Source: Luteolibacter arcticus (GTDB taxonomy: Bacteria > Verrucomicrobiota > Verrucomicrobiia > Verrucomicrobiales > Akkermansiaceae). From it: DNA of 64,000 nt. Shown here in pieces: positions 16,501-24,641 of this stretch. A program made the position numbers and the translations under genes. The notes below the pieces were generated by a model. The model made no database searches. It had not been told where the DNA came from and saw only the letters and a list, made by a program, of their open reading frames with translations. How positions within the stretch are numbered: the first letter of the stretch is position 1; each line of letters begins with the position of its first letter. Location of the stretch: the NCBI RefSeq assembly GCF_025950235.1, contig NZ_JAPDDT010000008.1:186001-250000 (forward strand), written 5' to 3'.

Positions 16501-18648
16501 GAGGAGTTGGCCGGTGCCTTCGGTGGTCACCCAGACGGCGGAGCCATCGGGGCTGAAGGCGATTCCGTAGGGACGGCATGCGCGTGGCAGGGGGATTTCC
16601 CGGCTCACTGCACCGGACGGATCCACCACGGAAACCGTGGCGTCTTCCTGATTCACCACCCAGATCCCGCCGTCCGGAGCGCGCGCGAGAGTGCGCGGGT
16701 GACGGCCGACGGGCGTTTCGAAAAGCTTCGTCAAGGTGACGGCATCGATGGCCGTGACCGAGTCGGCGTCCGGATTCACGCACCATACTCGCTGGGTGTC
16801 GGCGGCATGGAGGATGGTCGATGAAGCGACCGGTGCCGTGGTGGCCAGCGGGCGGTGGACGGTCTGCACCAGCGAGGCGGCTTTGTTCAGCGAGCCATTC
16901 GTGATCTGCACCGTGACCGCGTAGTGGCCCGGCGCGCTGTAGCTGTGGCTGATGGACGACTCGGTGGAGAAAGGCGTGGGCGGCGAGCCGTCGCCGAAGT
17001 TCCAGGAATACTCAATCGTGCCGACTCCCACGGCGGTGGCGCTGAAGCTCGCCGGTTGGCCGGTCGTCACTGGGCCGGACGCTTCCGCTGCGACGAGCAA
17101 GGTTTCCAGGGAGCTCCCGGTGGAAAAGAGGCTGGTGTGGGCGGTGGCGAGGCCGTTCCCGGCGTAGTCTTTCACCCCGCCCGCGGGCAGGTGGATTTGA
17201 TAGCTGGTGTCCGGCTGCAGCGGTTGGTCCGGCCAGAAATTCACGATGCCCGTCTGGTGGCTGTAGCGTCCGGCCAAGGGCGCGCCACCGACCGGGCGGA
17301 TGGTCACGGTGCTGGCATCCACGCTGCGCAGGTCGATGGCATCGGTGAAGGTCAGGCCGACGCGGCTGGTCAGTGCGAGGTTCAGCGAGTCCGGCGCGGG
17401 ATTGACCATGTTTACCACGGGCCCCGTGGTGTCGGGCTCCGTTTGATGGACGACCATGGCGCTGCCGGAGTGGTCGTTGCCGAGGAACGCAAGGTTTCCG
17501 AGCGCCACCGCGAAGTCCCAATCGGCTTGGATGAAGCCGGTGGGCGCGTGGGTGTGGACCGAGGTGAAGGGAAGGGTGCCCACATCCAGCTTCATGTAGC
17601 GGGTGGACGAGCCGTAGAGGAAGAAGTCGTCCTGCACGGTGCCGTAGCCGCCCTTGGAGGGATTGGCGGGGCCGGTGTCTTCAAGCACGATATCGGCGGG
17701 ATTGGAAATGTCCCAGACGTAGGCCTTGGCGCGCGCGCCGTAGATCCGGTTTCCATTCACCATGCTGCTGTAACCGGCCAGTTCAGTCACGTGGTCGAGC
17801 AGCACCGGGTTGGCGGGATCGCTGATGTCGTAGGTGGCGAGGCCGGTCTTGGTTTCCGAGTTCAGCGGCTGGGAGCCGGTGAGGACGAGCAAGTTGCCCA
17901 CGGCGAATACCACGTTGGTCGCATGATTCCCAAAGCCGAGCTGGGTGGTCGTGCGTTGGCTCACCAAGGTCGGATTCGCGGGATCGGTCAGGTCCACGAC
18001 GAACAGGCCGGAGCTGGTGCCCGCCACGTAGGCGTAGCGGCCGCCTTGCCAGAAGACCCACCACGCCCGCGGCGCGTAGTCGCCGCCATTCAGGCCGGGC
18101 AGGCCGATCTGGCTGACCTTCGCCGGCGCGGGCACATCCATCTCCGTGAAATCCCAGACCTGGAGGCCAGATCGATTCGGCTGACGGATATTCTGGGTGA
18201 AACAGACGTAGTCCCTGCCGCCGAAGCGCGTGAAGGAGTAGCCATGCGGTTCGCCCAGATCGCCGGGATTGTTCGGGCTGCCGAGGGCGTAGGCGGGATT
18301 TCCCTCCGTGGTGAAGGTGAGCTGCACCGCCCGCGGATCGGACACGTTGTAGAACGCGAAGCCGCTTTCGTCGAGGCCGCCGCCGCCATCGAGGGAGAAG
18401 GGGACCACCAGATAGCCCTTGTGCATCGCCACGAAGCCGTGGCCGTGCGGAGCGCCGGTGGTGCTCTCGAAGCGGGCTAGCGTGGACAAATGTTCCTGCG
18501 GTGCGAAGGCGACATTCCCGAGACCGGGGCCATCGGCCGCCGAACGACCGGTCAGCAAGCCGCCGAGGATGGCGCCGAGGCAAGCCGCGGGCATCCGCAA
18601 TGACCAAAGCGCGGGCCGTTTGCCATGGTCATGGCAAGGCGCTGTCAT
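13552..18648 (-). CDS. Secreted LVIVD/YVTN-propeller protein with dihaem peroxidase-like core
   Basis: About 1700 residues. A signal-like segment (ACLGAILGGLLTGRSAADG) comes first, then an LVIVD-type propeller (GLFVVDLTDPANPTLVS). A Big_5-like Ig domain (about 415-515), a PKD domain (SWNFGDGSPP near 550) and a YVTN-type propeller (about 610-960) follow. Next is a cytochrome c peroxidase-like region with two haem c sites, CAGCH near residue 985 and CYACH near residue 1115. The tail holds another Ig domain, a malectin-like domain (VNFQPADSAVPEGYLVDSGE), a Calx-beta-like domain and a verrucomicrobial C-terminal module. The haems imply periplasmic or surface electron transfer, and the propellers imply binding. 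The ATG at 18648 is chosen over an upstream TTG at 18663; an inner ATG at 18594 is also possible. Confidence 0.85.
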   Translation of the reverse strand: MTAPCHDHGKRPALWSLRMPAACLGAILGGLLTGRSAADGPGLGNVAFAPQEHLSTLARFESTTGAPHGHGFVAMHKGYLVVPFSLDGGGGLDESGFAFYNVSDPRAVQLTFTTEGNPAYALGSPNNPGDLGEPHGYSFTRFGGRDYVCFTQNIRQPNRSGLQVWDFTEMDVPAPAKVSQIGLPGLNGGDYAPRAWWVFWQGGRYAYVAGTSSGLFVVDLTDPANPTLVSQRTTTQLGFGNHATNVVFAVGNLLVLTGSQPLNSETKTGLATYDISDPANPVLLDHVTELAGYSSMVNGNRIYGARAKAYVWDISNPADIVLEDTGPANPSKGGYGTVQDDFFLYGSSTRYMKLDVGTLPFTSVHTHAPTGFIQADWDFAVALGNLAFLGNDHSGSAMVVHQTEPDTTGPVVNMVNPAPDSLNLALTSRVGLTFTDAIDLRSVDASTVTIRPVGGAPLAGRYSHQTGIVNFWPDQPLQPDTSYQIHLPAGGVKDYAGNGLATAHTSLFSTGSSLETLLVAAEASGPVTTGQPASFSATAVGVGTIEYSWNFGDGSPPTPFSTESSISHSYSAPGHYAVTVQITNGSLNKAASLVQTVHRPLATTAPVASSTILHAADTQRVWCVNPDADSVTAIDAVTLTKLFETPVGRHPRTLARAPDGGIWVVNQEDATVSVVDPSGAVSREIPLPRACRPYGIAFSPDGSAVWVTTEGTGQLLKLDPTSGAMLGAATPGGPLRGIAIGGDPARLFVTRFLSADAGGEVHEIDPATLTLVRTVPLAPDAGPDTEASGRGIPNYLSAATISPDGHSLWLPSKKDNIARGLARDGLPLTFENTVRTIVSRIDLATNTEAPSARIDFNDRDMANAIAFSPRGDYAFVALQGSNSVDVIDAYSGDLISAIENVGRAPQGVVIDPAGGKLFVQNFMDRTVAVHDVSALTTSVSNAAPLLAIIPTVTAEPLSPQVLLGKRIFYDATDRRMNHDGYISCAGCHLDGGHDGRTWDFTDRGEGLRNTTTLHGRAGTAHGRVHWTANFDEIQDFEHDIRNAFGGSGFLTAAQFQAGTVSQPLGDPKAGLSPDLDALAAYVTSLDTIHPSPHRSTDGALTNAAVAGKKHFDEIGCYACHTGGLFTDSPAGLLHKTATASSRDTPTLKGIWETPPYLHDGSAHSLTDVFSGSGIHGAVQQLSAQQRQELMAYLLQLDDSDSSHDFGPLTAMTEPVSGALYTVGGSIPLAVHTADFLGPVDRVEFFRGAEKIGEDEAAPFAWTRDGTEAGEHEFHAIVHFTTGLKTTTAPVRVKATALTPLPSIHVNFQPADSAVPEGYLVDSGEVFGDRGNGRSYGWNALTPTARERNVAPDQRYDTLNHLQNSANPDAIWEMALPNGTYQVHIVSGDAINTSGNFFTKAESVLVVNGVATSAQRWVEGTQTVTVADGRLTVRSAPGASNNKICFIDIEPADPSSSIISSVALEALVPATAEGSESPGVIRLSREGSLTEGLTVHLATSGTAHAGTDFPAVPTEATIPVGSAYLDLTVTASADSIAEGEESVTLSLLGGSGYIAGESSTATVTITDPPFDAWRFSQFRALDRADDFVSGFESVPFPGGIPNGMAYALGLDPEAPFAGMPHGTESDGRFALTFTRPSGLGGVAYQIESSTTLSPPWGIIPQEDWIIQPNDDGTETIIARDPLPPGENPSLFLRLKVTPE

Positions 18649-18767
18649 GGTAGGAACAAACAAGAACTCCGGGGGGGAAGATGCCGCGCAGTGAACGCTT
18701 TATGTCGGCGGTCTCCAAGCTGGAATTTAGCGCTTTCTTCGCCGTTTGGCCACGCCTAGGGTCCCCC

Positions 18768-19152
18768 GCCGCTCTCCGGACGGTCGCGGTCCTGCTTGCA
18801 GGGTCGAGGAAAGTCCGGACACCGCAGGGCAACGCGCCTCTCGAAAGAGGGGGACGGGCGCTTCAAGGCGCTTGGACGGACAGTGCAGCAGAGAGTAAAC
18901 CGCCGATGGCCCGCAAGGGATCAGGTAAGGGTGAAAGGGTGGGGTAAGAGCCCACCGCGTGTCCGGGCAACCGGCGCGGCACGGTAAACCCCGCGTGGTG
19001 CAAGACAGAACAGGGGAAGGGTTGCCCGCCCGTCGTATCCCCGGGTATTAGTCGCATCCCGCGCAAGCGGGAGCCCGCTCCGGCGGACAGAGAAATGACC
19101 GTCCAGCCCCACGCAGGTGGGAGGGACAGAATCCGGCTTATAGGAGAGCGGC
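18768..19152 (+). ncRNA. rnpB: RNase P RNA, bacterial type A
   Basis: The conserved core GAGGAAAGTCCGGACA appears near the 5' end, and ACAGAATCCGGCTTATA near the 3' end. AGAGTAAACCGCC-like and GGTAAGGGTGAAA-like segments lie between them in the right order. The ends are set by a perfect 10-bp P1 helix: GCCGCTCTCC at 18768-18777 pairs with GGAGAGCGGC at 19143-19152. A run of five T follows at 19156-19160 and may help termination. A TAGGGT just upstream (18757-18762) could be a -10 box, but the -35 is unclear. This RNA is the catalytic subunit that matures tRNA 5' ends. Short open frames across it are spurious. Confidence 0.95.
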
Positions 19153-19245
19153 CGCTTTTTCCTTGGTAGGGGCGAAAACGCCCGCGCTCTCAGAGGCCGG
19201 CGTTTCCGATCGCTTCCGCGGTGTCACCACCGCGCTACATTGAGA

Positions 19246-20172
19246 CTACCGGAGCTCCCATGGCTCCTCGCGGTGTTCGGCGGAGCGGGGTTCGAGGTGG
19301 GAGATGACCCGCACGTCGTTGCCGAGCAGGTTGGCGACGCGGCCTTCCAGGGCGGTGGCGATTTCGTGGGCTTCGCCGAGGTCGGTTTCGTCGGGAAAGA
19401 CGAGGTGGAATTCGACCCAATGCGTCCGGCCGGAGTGGCGGTGGCGGAGATTGTGGTAGGAGAGGCCGTGGGGGGCGCAGCCGGCGTCGAGAAGGTCGCG
19501 CAGCTCCTTTTCCACCGTGAGGTCGGCCTCGTCCATCAGGCCGCCGAAGCTCTCTCGCATGAGTCGCCAGCCGGTCCACAGCAGCTTGCCACCGGCCAGC
19601 ACCGCGCAGACCGGATCCCAGCCTCGCCAGCCGGTGAAATGCACCAGCGCCAGGGCGACCAGCACGGCGATGCTGGTCCAGACATCGGCGAGGACGTGCT
19701 GGCCGTTCGCGCGCAGGACGGGGGAGTTGCGCTTCTTGCCCACTCGCAGGAGTGAGGTGCCGAGCACCAGATTCACGGCGGCGGCGGCACCGGTCAGGAT
19801 CATGCCGATGCCCATGCTTTCGATGGCGGTGCTGGCCAGCGCCTGACGACCCGCATCATAGACGATAAGCAGGGCGGCTGCGCTGATCATCGCGCCCTCG
19901 AAGCCGGACGAGATGAACGCCACCTTGTCGTGGCCGAAGTGGTGGGTTTCATCGGACGGCTTGTAGGCCAGCCGCAGGGCCCAGGCGGCGAAGGCGACGG
20001 CCAGCACGTGGGTCACCGATTCCGCGGCGTCGGAGTAAATGGCCGACGATCCGGTGATGGCGGCTGCCACGACCTTCGCGACCAGCAGTACCACGGCCAC
20101 GACCAGCGACAGGGTCATCACCTGCGATTGGTCTTCGGACAGCGCGGACAGCTCGGACTGCTTGGGGCTCAC
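19246..20172 (-). CDS. Cation diffusion facilitator (CDF) metal exporter
   Basis: This is a roughly 308-residue inner-membrane transporter with six predicted helices and a cytosolic C-terminal domain. Helix 2 carries SSAIYSDAAESVTHVLAVAF, where the second metal ligand position is occupied by His. Helix 5 carries the HxxxD motif in NGQHVLADVWTSIAVLV. The C-terminal part (THWVEFHLVFPDETDLGEAHEI) is the usual ferredoxin-like dimerisation domain (ZT_dimer). It would export Zn2+, Fe2+ or a similar divalent cation by proton antiport; the metal cannot be told from sequence. The frame is open to a GTG at 20256, but that start lies 9 bases from the divergent gene. The GTG at 20172 (MSPKQSELSALSEDQ) is therefore preferred, without a strong ribosome-binding site. 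Confidence 0.88.
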   Translation of the reverse strand: MSPKQSELSALSEDQSQVMTLSLVVAVVLLVAKVVAAAITGSSAIYSDAAESVTHVLAVAFAAWALRLAYKPSDETHHFGHDKVAFISSGFEGAMISAAALLIVYDAGRQALASTAIESMGIGMILTGAAAAVNLVLGTSLLRVGKKRNSPVLRANGQHVLADVWTSIAVLVALALVHFTGWRGWDPVCAVLAGGKLLWTGWRLMRESFGGLMDEADLTVEKELRDLLDAGCAPHGLSYHNLRHRHSGRTHWVEFHLVFPDETDLGEAHEIATALEGRVANLLGNDVRVISHLEPRSAEHREEPWELR

Positions 20173-20265
20173 GGGCGAAAGCGTGGGATTTCCCGGAGCG
20201 ACTGCAACTCTCCCGGAAATTCCTTCGCAAGTGGCCGCGTAACCGATTGAATTCACGGCACCAAG

Positions 20266-21057
20266 TTGAAGAGGATCCTCCTAACAATCTTAGCCACGGC
20301 AGGAATTGTTTGCGCTGTCTGCTGGCATTTCCGCGACCGTCTGTCGCCCGTGTGGCGCTCGGTGGCCGAGCCGCTGGTGACGAAACCTGCCCCCGATGCG
20401 GAGCGCTACGCGGGGCTGAAGGATGAGGCGGAACGCTGGCGCAAGGATCTGTCCGCCAAGTACGCCAAGGCCCGTACCAAGGAGGAGAAGGACAAGGTGC
20501 TCGCCGAAACCCGGAGCTTCCTCGAGACGCTGCTGCCGGAAATGATGCGCTGTTGGCTCGGCACCTCATGGGATTTCCACGGCACGGCCGAGACGCCGGG
20601 CAAGGGCAAGATCGCCTGCGGCTACTTCGTCTCCACGGTGTTGCGCGACGCCGGTTTCCGGGTGGACCGCTACAAGCTGGCGCGCCAGCCATCGCAGAAC
20701 ATCATCCGCAGCTTCCTGCCGGCGGAGTCGTTGAACCTGCGTGTGGGAGTCCCCTACGAGAACTTCGCCGGTGAGGTCGCCGGTGCCGAACCCGGCGTGC
20801 GGATCATCGGATTGGACAGCCACGTCGCCTTTCTGGTGACTAAGCCGGACGGATTCCGCTTCATCCATTCCTCCGGCTCCAAGCCGTGGTGCGTGGTCGA
20901 TGAAGGACGCGAGGACGCGGAAGTACTACGCCGCTCGAACTACCGCGTGCATGGCCTGCTCACGGGTGACCGCGCCGTATTACTACGCTGGCTGCGGGCA
21001 GAAAAAATCGCGGTGAAGGAAAGCCCCACCGCGACGGCATCGGCAAAGCGCCGGTGA
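20266..21057 (+). CDS. NlpC/P60-like cysteine peptidase-fold protein, exported
   Basis: 263 residues. The N-terminus is a signal anchor (KRILLTILATAGIVCAVCW) read from a TTG at 20266; no ATG occurs upstream of residue 90, so the TTG is the only sensible start. The core contains KIACGYFVSTVLRDAGF, with a Cys at the start of a helix, and GLDSHVAFLV, with a His on a strand. This is the Cys/His arrangement of the NlpC/P60 and related papain-like folds. A charged alpha-helical stretch (residues 45-85) precedes the core. Cell-wall peptide cleavage or amidase activity is possible but not shown. The gene is divergent from the CDF exporter. Confidence 0.6.
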   Translation: MKRILLTILATAGIVCAVCWHFRDRLSPVWRSVAEPLVTKPAPDAERYAGLKDEAERWRKDLSAKYAKARTKEEKDKVLAETRSFLETLLPEMMRCWLGTSWDFHGTAETPGKGKIACGYFVSTVLRDAGFRVDRYKLARQPSQNIIRSFLPAESLNLRVGVPYENFAGEVAGAEPGVRIIGLDSHVAFLVTKPDGFRFIHSSGSKPWCVVDEGREDAEVLRRSNYRVHGLLTGDRAVLLRWLRAEKIAVKESPTATASAKRR

Positions 21058-21078
21058 TGACTCACCGGCGCCCTTTGC
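21043..21078 (+). terminator. Stem-loop overlapping the stop codon
   Basis: GCAAAGCGCCGGTGA, ending on the TGA stop of the NlpC-like gene, pairs with TCACCGGCGCCCTTTGC around a 4-nt loop, with a 2-nt bulge. No U-run follows directly; six T appear about 17 bases further on. It is a plausible but unproven terminator or mRNA-end hairpin. Confidence 0.4.
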
Positions 21079-21101
21079 ATTGCCAGATAAACTGATTTTT
21101 T

Positions 21102-21205
21102 GGCTCTCTGTCGGGCTTGCTGCCGCCGTGTCGTCTGGTTCGGACAGGATGAGACGAAGAGGCCGGTCTGTCCAAAGCGACATTAAGGTCGCTGCTCCTT
21201 ACTCT
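21102..21205. repeat. Short, truncated copy of a dispersed MITE-like element
   Basis: This stretch matches the reverse complement of both ends of the element at 57024-57494. GGCTCTCTGTCGGGCTTGC is the end repeat, followed by TCTGGTTCGGACAGGAT, then GAGACGAAGAGGCCGGTCTG and about 35 further bases with few differences. It lacks the 113-bp tandem units and the last roughly 35 bases with the second terminal repeat. It ends exactly at the stop codon of the TPR gene that reads leftwards from 22099. Confidence 0.72.
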
Positions 21206-22099
21206 TCAGGCCACGCCAGCGACCGAGCCGTTGAGTTCGGCAGCGATTTCGTCGGCACGGGTGAAGAGTCCTTCTTCACGCAGGAAGGCACAGTAGTTCT
21301 CGGCCACGGCGGCGAGATCGTCGACATACTCGATGCCCAGATCCTTGAAGCCGGCGATGGATTTCTCGAAGTGCCGCTGCGCCCACGCCTTGTCACCGGT
21401 CGCGAGCAGCGCCAGCGCCAGGTTGTTGTGCGACTGGGCAGTATCGTGATGGGTCTCGCCGAAGAGCTTGCGTCGGGCGTCGAGCGCCATCAGGTGCATC
21501 TCGCGGGCCTGCTCGAAATAACCGGCGGACTGATAGAGCGCGCCGATGTTGTTGGAGACGGAAGCCGTTTCCTCGTGATCGGGGCCGAGCTCCCGGTGAA
21601 GGATTTCCAAGGCACGGAGGAAGTGCGCCTCCGCTCCTTCGACGTCGCCGCCAGCCTTCTTGAGGTAGGCGATGTTGTTGGCCATCGAGGCGATGTCCAG
21701 GAGCGCCGGTGGTTCGGCGTTCTCGAAGTGGTGAATGGCCTGCTGCCACAGTTCGGAGGCGCGGTCGCTGTTGCCGAGCTGGTCGTGCACCGCGCCGTAG
21801 CCTGCGTAGAGGCGGCCGAGCTGATCCGCACGGTCGGGCCGGTTGTCGAGCTGGTCGATCGCCTGCTTGTAATCGTCGCGTGCTTCCTCAAGCCGGCCGA
21901 GCTGGCGATAGACATCGCCGCGGACTTCCAGCGAACTGGCGAATTCGTCGACGCTCTCGGGGTCGCTGCTGAGCATCTGCTGCGCCTTGAGGACGGCAGC
22001 GGTGGCGGCGTGGACGGCTTCGTCGAGGTCGCCCACGGCGACGAGCTCGTCGACACGACCGCGGAGGATTTGAATGAGGGTAGCTGTTGGTGAGTCCAT
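21206..22099 (-). CDS. TPR (kinesin-light-chain-like) repeat protein
   Basis: 297 residues with a run of TPR units of the 42-residue kinesin-light-chain style, for example ILHRELGPDHEETASVSNNI and RRKLFGETHHDTAQSHNNLA. There is no signal peptide or membrane segment, so it is probably cytoplasmic and acts as a protein-binding scaffold. It starts at the ATG at 22099, only 9 bases after the recO stop, and is likely cotranscribed with recO. Its stop codon abuts the dispersed repeat copy at 21102-21205, so insertion of that element may have trimmed or set its 3' end. The partner is unknown. Confidence 0.78.
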   Translation of the reverse strand: MDSPTATLIQILRGRVDELVAVGDLDEAVHAATAAVLKAQQMLSSDPESVDEFASSLEVRGDVYRQLGRLEEARDDYKQAIDQLDNRPDRADQLGRLYAGYGAVHDQLGNSDRASELWQQAIHHFENAEPPALLDIASMANNIAYLKKAGGDVEGAEAHFLRALEILHRELGPDHEETASVSNNIGALYQSAGYFEQAREMHLMALDARRKLFGETHHDTAQSHNNLALALLATGDKAWAQRHFEKSIAGFKDLGIEYVDDLAAVAENYCAFLREEGLFTRADEIAAELNGSVAGVA

Positions 22100-22108
22100 G
22101 GCTTGTAT

Positions 22109-22687
22109 TTACTTTAAATCACCGGTTTCGGTTTCCGCAACGGGGAAATCCCGTCCGGGCGAAAGTCGTTCCAACAATTGGGCCCGTTGGGGGGGGAGGC
22201 TGCCGAGGGCATCCCGGAGCGCTCCGGCGGCCTGTTTTCGCTCGCGCATAATGCCCAGATTTCGCGCAAGTTCCTGCTCGAAATGCTGCATCGCCCGCAC
22301 CGACGCCCCGCGCTCGGCGACGTGGTCGAGACCCCGCCCTAGCAGAGCCGCCAATTCCGGCTCCGGGTGGTCGCGCTCGATCAGGAGTTCCAGCAGGCGG
22401 CACCAGTAGCCTGACAAAAGCATTGCATTGTAATCACATCGGATCGGCTCGCGGGTGCAGGTTACCGAAACTTCCCTCAATCCGTGCAATTCGCCGGAAC
22501 GCGCTCTGGCCCAACTGATTTCGGCGTCGAAGAAGAGGTCGAGCTTGCCGGCAAAGGGGCTTTTCGGGCTGCGGGCACCCTTGGCCACGGTCTTGATCAG
22601 CCCGTGGCCGGCCGTGAACCAATGGACGATCCAGCTCGTGTCGGTGAGCTTGGTCAGCCGGATCAGGGTGCCGTGGCAGTGCTCCAT
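22109..22687 (-). CDS. recO: DNA repair protein RecO
   Basis: 192 residues, somewhat shorter than typical RecO (about 240). The N-terminal OB-fold pattern is recognisable: GTLIRLTKLTDTSWIVHWFT, then HGLIKTVAKGARSPKSPF. An alpha-helical C-terminal domain follows. RecO loads RecA onto SSB-coated DNA together with RecR and also anneals strands. The ATG at 22687 (MEHCHGTLIRL) is chosen rather than a GTG at 22699. It belongs to a leftward gene cluster and is directly followed by the TPR gene. The C-terminal zinc-binding cysteines of some RecO proteins are not obvious. Confidence 0.78.
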   Translation of the reverse strand: MEHCHGTLIRLTKLTDTSWIVHWFTAGHGLIKTVAKGARSPKSPFAGKLDLFFDAEISWARARSGELHGLREVSVTCTREPIRCDYNAMLLSGYWCRLLELLIERDHPEPELAALLGRGLDHVAERGASVRAMQHFEQELARNLGIMRERKQAAGALRDALGSLPPQRAQLLERLSPGRDFPVAETETGDLK

Positions 22688-22776
22688 GGTCGCTATCACT
22701 TAACCCCGGAATCCGGCATTCGTTTCACGGGAACCGCATTCGCGGCGGAATCGGGAGGTCGTGATCGTTAGGAAAT

Positions 22777-23502
22777 TCATTCGCGTGGGGTCAAAACCCA
22801 GAGCCCGTGCGGGTTGTGGAAAAGGTCGTCCGGCTCATGTCGTTGATCCTCTTCCAGCGCCAGACGGAAGCTGGGCGAATCGCTGTCAGTGCTGAAGGTG
22901 TGACCTGTTGCCAACCGTGGCCGATCGACGATCTGGAAAAGGTTGAATTGATTGATCAGATCGGCAGCGCTGTGGACATCCATTTGACTCGGTACGCTGC
23001 ACTCGGGAGCGCCGAAGTGGTGCATCCCGCAGGAATAGAAATGCGTTTCATCCCCGACCAGGAGGCACACGCTGCAGTAGAGATCAAACTCCTCACCCGT
23101 GAGCAGGTAGGACCAGCGATCCCACTGGTGGGCGACGCCTGAGGACTCGACCTTGATCGCGATCCCGCCGGCACGCCGCACCACGTCCGTGAACTTGATG
23201 ACTCGTTCCCGTTGCCCGGGAAGATCGATTGGAAAATGAAGATACGCGACGCCGGCGTGTGAATCGATTTCTTGGAGCGTGGCTTCAGAAATCTTGCCCT
23301 GCCCTGCCACGCGAAACGCCTCGGACATCCTCGGATCGGAATCCTCATAGGTGAGAAGGACGAAATCTTTCTCCCGGGCGTGGGTGAGGATGCCGCCTGC
23401 GAAGATGAACTCGCCGGAAGGTTCGGTCGTGATGATGGCTCCCAAGAACTCCGAGCGGCTAGCCCAGGGCCCGGGAATACAGAGGATCATTTCTTGCTCC
23501 AT
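22777..23502 (-). CDS. DUF4261-like protein
   Basis: 241 residues from the ATG at 23502 (MEQEMILCIPGPWASRSEF). The frame is open much further upstream, but that part is an Arg/Pro-rich shadow of the YhaM gene. The opening CIPGPW, the middle RRAGGIAIKVESSGVAHQWD and the C-terminal part resemble DUF4261 (PF14080), a family of cytoplasmic proteins of unknown function sometimes found near immunity-like genes. No catalytic motif is evident. It lies 23 bases after the YhaM-like gene in the same direction. The family assignment is from memory of the pattern and is moderate only. Confidence 0.6.
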   Translation of the reverse strand: MEQEMILCIPGPWASRSEFLGAIITTEPSGEFIFAGGILTHAREKDFVLLTYEDSDPRMSEAFRVAGQGKISEATLQEIDSHAGVAYLHFPIDLPGQRERVIKFTDVVRRAGGIAIKVESSGVAHQWDRWSYLLTGEEFDLYCSVCLLVGDETHFYSCGMHHFGAPECSVPSQMDVHSAADLINQFNLFQIVDRPRLATGHTFSTDSDSPSFRLALEEDQRHEPDDLFHNPHGLWVLTPRE

Positions 23503-23525
23503 GGGCAGGGTAGGGGTGGGGATTC

Positions 23526-24593
23526 TTAGAAGAGATCTGCTTTCTGCCCTTGGCCGGCGATCAATGGCGGCACATCGAAGGCCGGTAGCGGCGCGACCAG
23601 GTTGGCGGGCAGTGGGAACTGCTTCTCGTAAATGCCGTCGGCCAGTTCGCTTGCCTGTGCATAGGCGTCTTTCATCATCTCGAGCTTGGCATCGAGGTTG
23701 TCGACGTGATGGAGCGCGATCGCCTCCGGGGTCCGTGGCAGGGTGGGCGAGCCGAATTGATATTCGCCGTGATGGCTGGCGATCAGGTGGAGCAGGTGCA
23801 GGCGCACGCTCTCGGTCGCCGGTTCCAAGGCAAGCCAGCCCTTGGCGGCCGGGCTTTCTGCCACGTCGCGCCACAGCTTGTTGACCAGTTCGATGCCCAG
23901 CGGGATGTGGCCTAACATTTCCCCGTGCAGCGAGTAGCCCTGGGCGAAGCCTTTCTCGGCGTATTGGTTTTCCCACAACTTCCCGCAGTCGTGAAATATC
24001 ACGCCGGTAAGTAGCAGATCGCGATTGAGTTGCGGGTAGGCGGAGCAGACCAGATCGGCGGTGCGCATCATCTGGGCGACGTGCTCGACGAGGCCGCCGC
24101 GGCGGGCGTGGTGGTTTTTGCGCGCGGCGGCGGCGCGACGGAATTTCGCGCCCAAGTCATCGATGAAGCGCTTGGCCAAGGCGTGCAGGCGCGGGTCCTT
24201 CAGCGAAGCTGCGAAGGTCGTGATGGTGTCCCAGTCGCGGCGTTGCTTCTCCGCGGTGGCGGCGTCGCCGGCGTAGAAGGCCTCGAGCGCGTCACCGGTG
24301 AGGCGCTCCCAGGCAATGCTGGAGGCGTTGAGGCCATACTGGTTCTGCGTCCACTCGGCGTCGAGGCGCACCACGGTGCCATCCGGCATGCCTTGCGCGG
24401 CTTCGAAGAGCGGCGCGTCCGACCAGGCGTTGAGATTGAAGCTGCCGGTGGCGTCGGCGAAAACGAGAACGAGGTAGGGCTTGCCGCCCTTGGTCTGACG
24501 CTGGCTGCGCGACTGCAACTCGCAGTCCACCGCCGCAGCGAGGGGCTGCTCGCCGGCTTGTTCCTTCAAGGCAGAAATCGTGAAAAACGGCAC
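23526..24593 (-). CDS. YhaM-type 3'-5' exoribonuclease (OB + HD domains)
   Basis: 355 residues. The N-terminal OB-fold (AVDCELQSRSQRQTKGGKPY, then GSFNLNAWSD) would bind nucleic acid. The HD phosphohydrolase domain follows from about residue 150. It carries GGLVEHVAQMMRTADLV, the HD pair in VIFHDCGKLWE, and ASHHGEYQFGSP, which supply the metal ligands. This matches the YhaM/CBF1 family of 3'-to-5' exoribonucleases. The start is a GTG at 24593 with no strong ribosome-binding site. It sits in a leftward cluster between a response regulator and the DUF4261-like gene. Confidence 0.83.
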   Translation of the reverse strand: MPFFTISALKEQAGEQPLAAAVDCELQSRSQRQTKGGKPYLVLVFADATGSFNLNAWSDAPLFEAAQGMPDGTVVRLDAEWTQNQYGLNASSIAWERLTGDALEAFYAGDAATAEKQRRDWDTITTFAASLKDPRLHALAKRFIDDLGAKFRRAAAARKNHHARRGGLVEHVAQMMRTADLVCSAYPQLNRDLLLTGVIFHDCGKLWENQYAEKGFAQGYSLHGEMLGHIPLGIELVNKLWRDVAESPAAKGWLALEPATESVRLHLLHLIASHHGEYQFGSPTLPRTPEAIALHHVDNLDAKLEMMKDAYAQASELADGIYEKQFPLPANLVAPLPAFDVPPLIAGQGQKADLF

Positions 24594-24641
24594 CCCGCGA
24601 GCATCGACGGATCGCGGCGGGTGTCACGAACGGAACACGGC

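Noticed and set aside
15247-18480. Large + strand open frames opposite the peroxidase fusion gene (for example 15859-16824 and 16855-18480)
   Set aside because: They are GC-rich antisense shadows without domains, while the minus-strand protein has clear propellers and haem motifs.
18681-19112. Short open frames on both strands across 18.7-19.1 kb
   Set aside because: They lie on the RNase P RNA gene, which is certain from its conserved core and P1 helix.
23503-23976. Upstream extension of the DUF4261-like gene
   Set aside because: The extension overlaps the YhaM gene in another frame and is Arg/Pro-rich noise.
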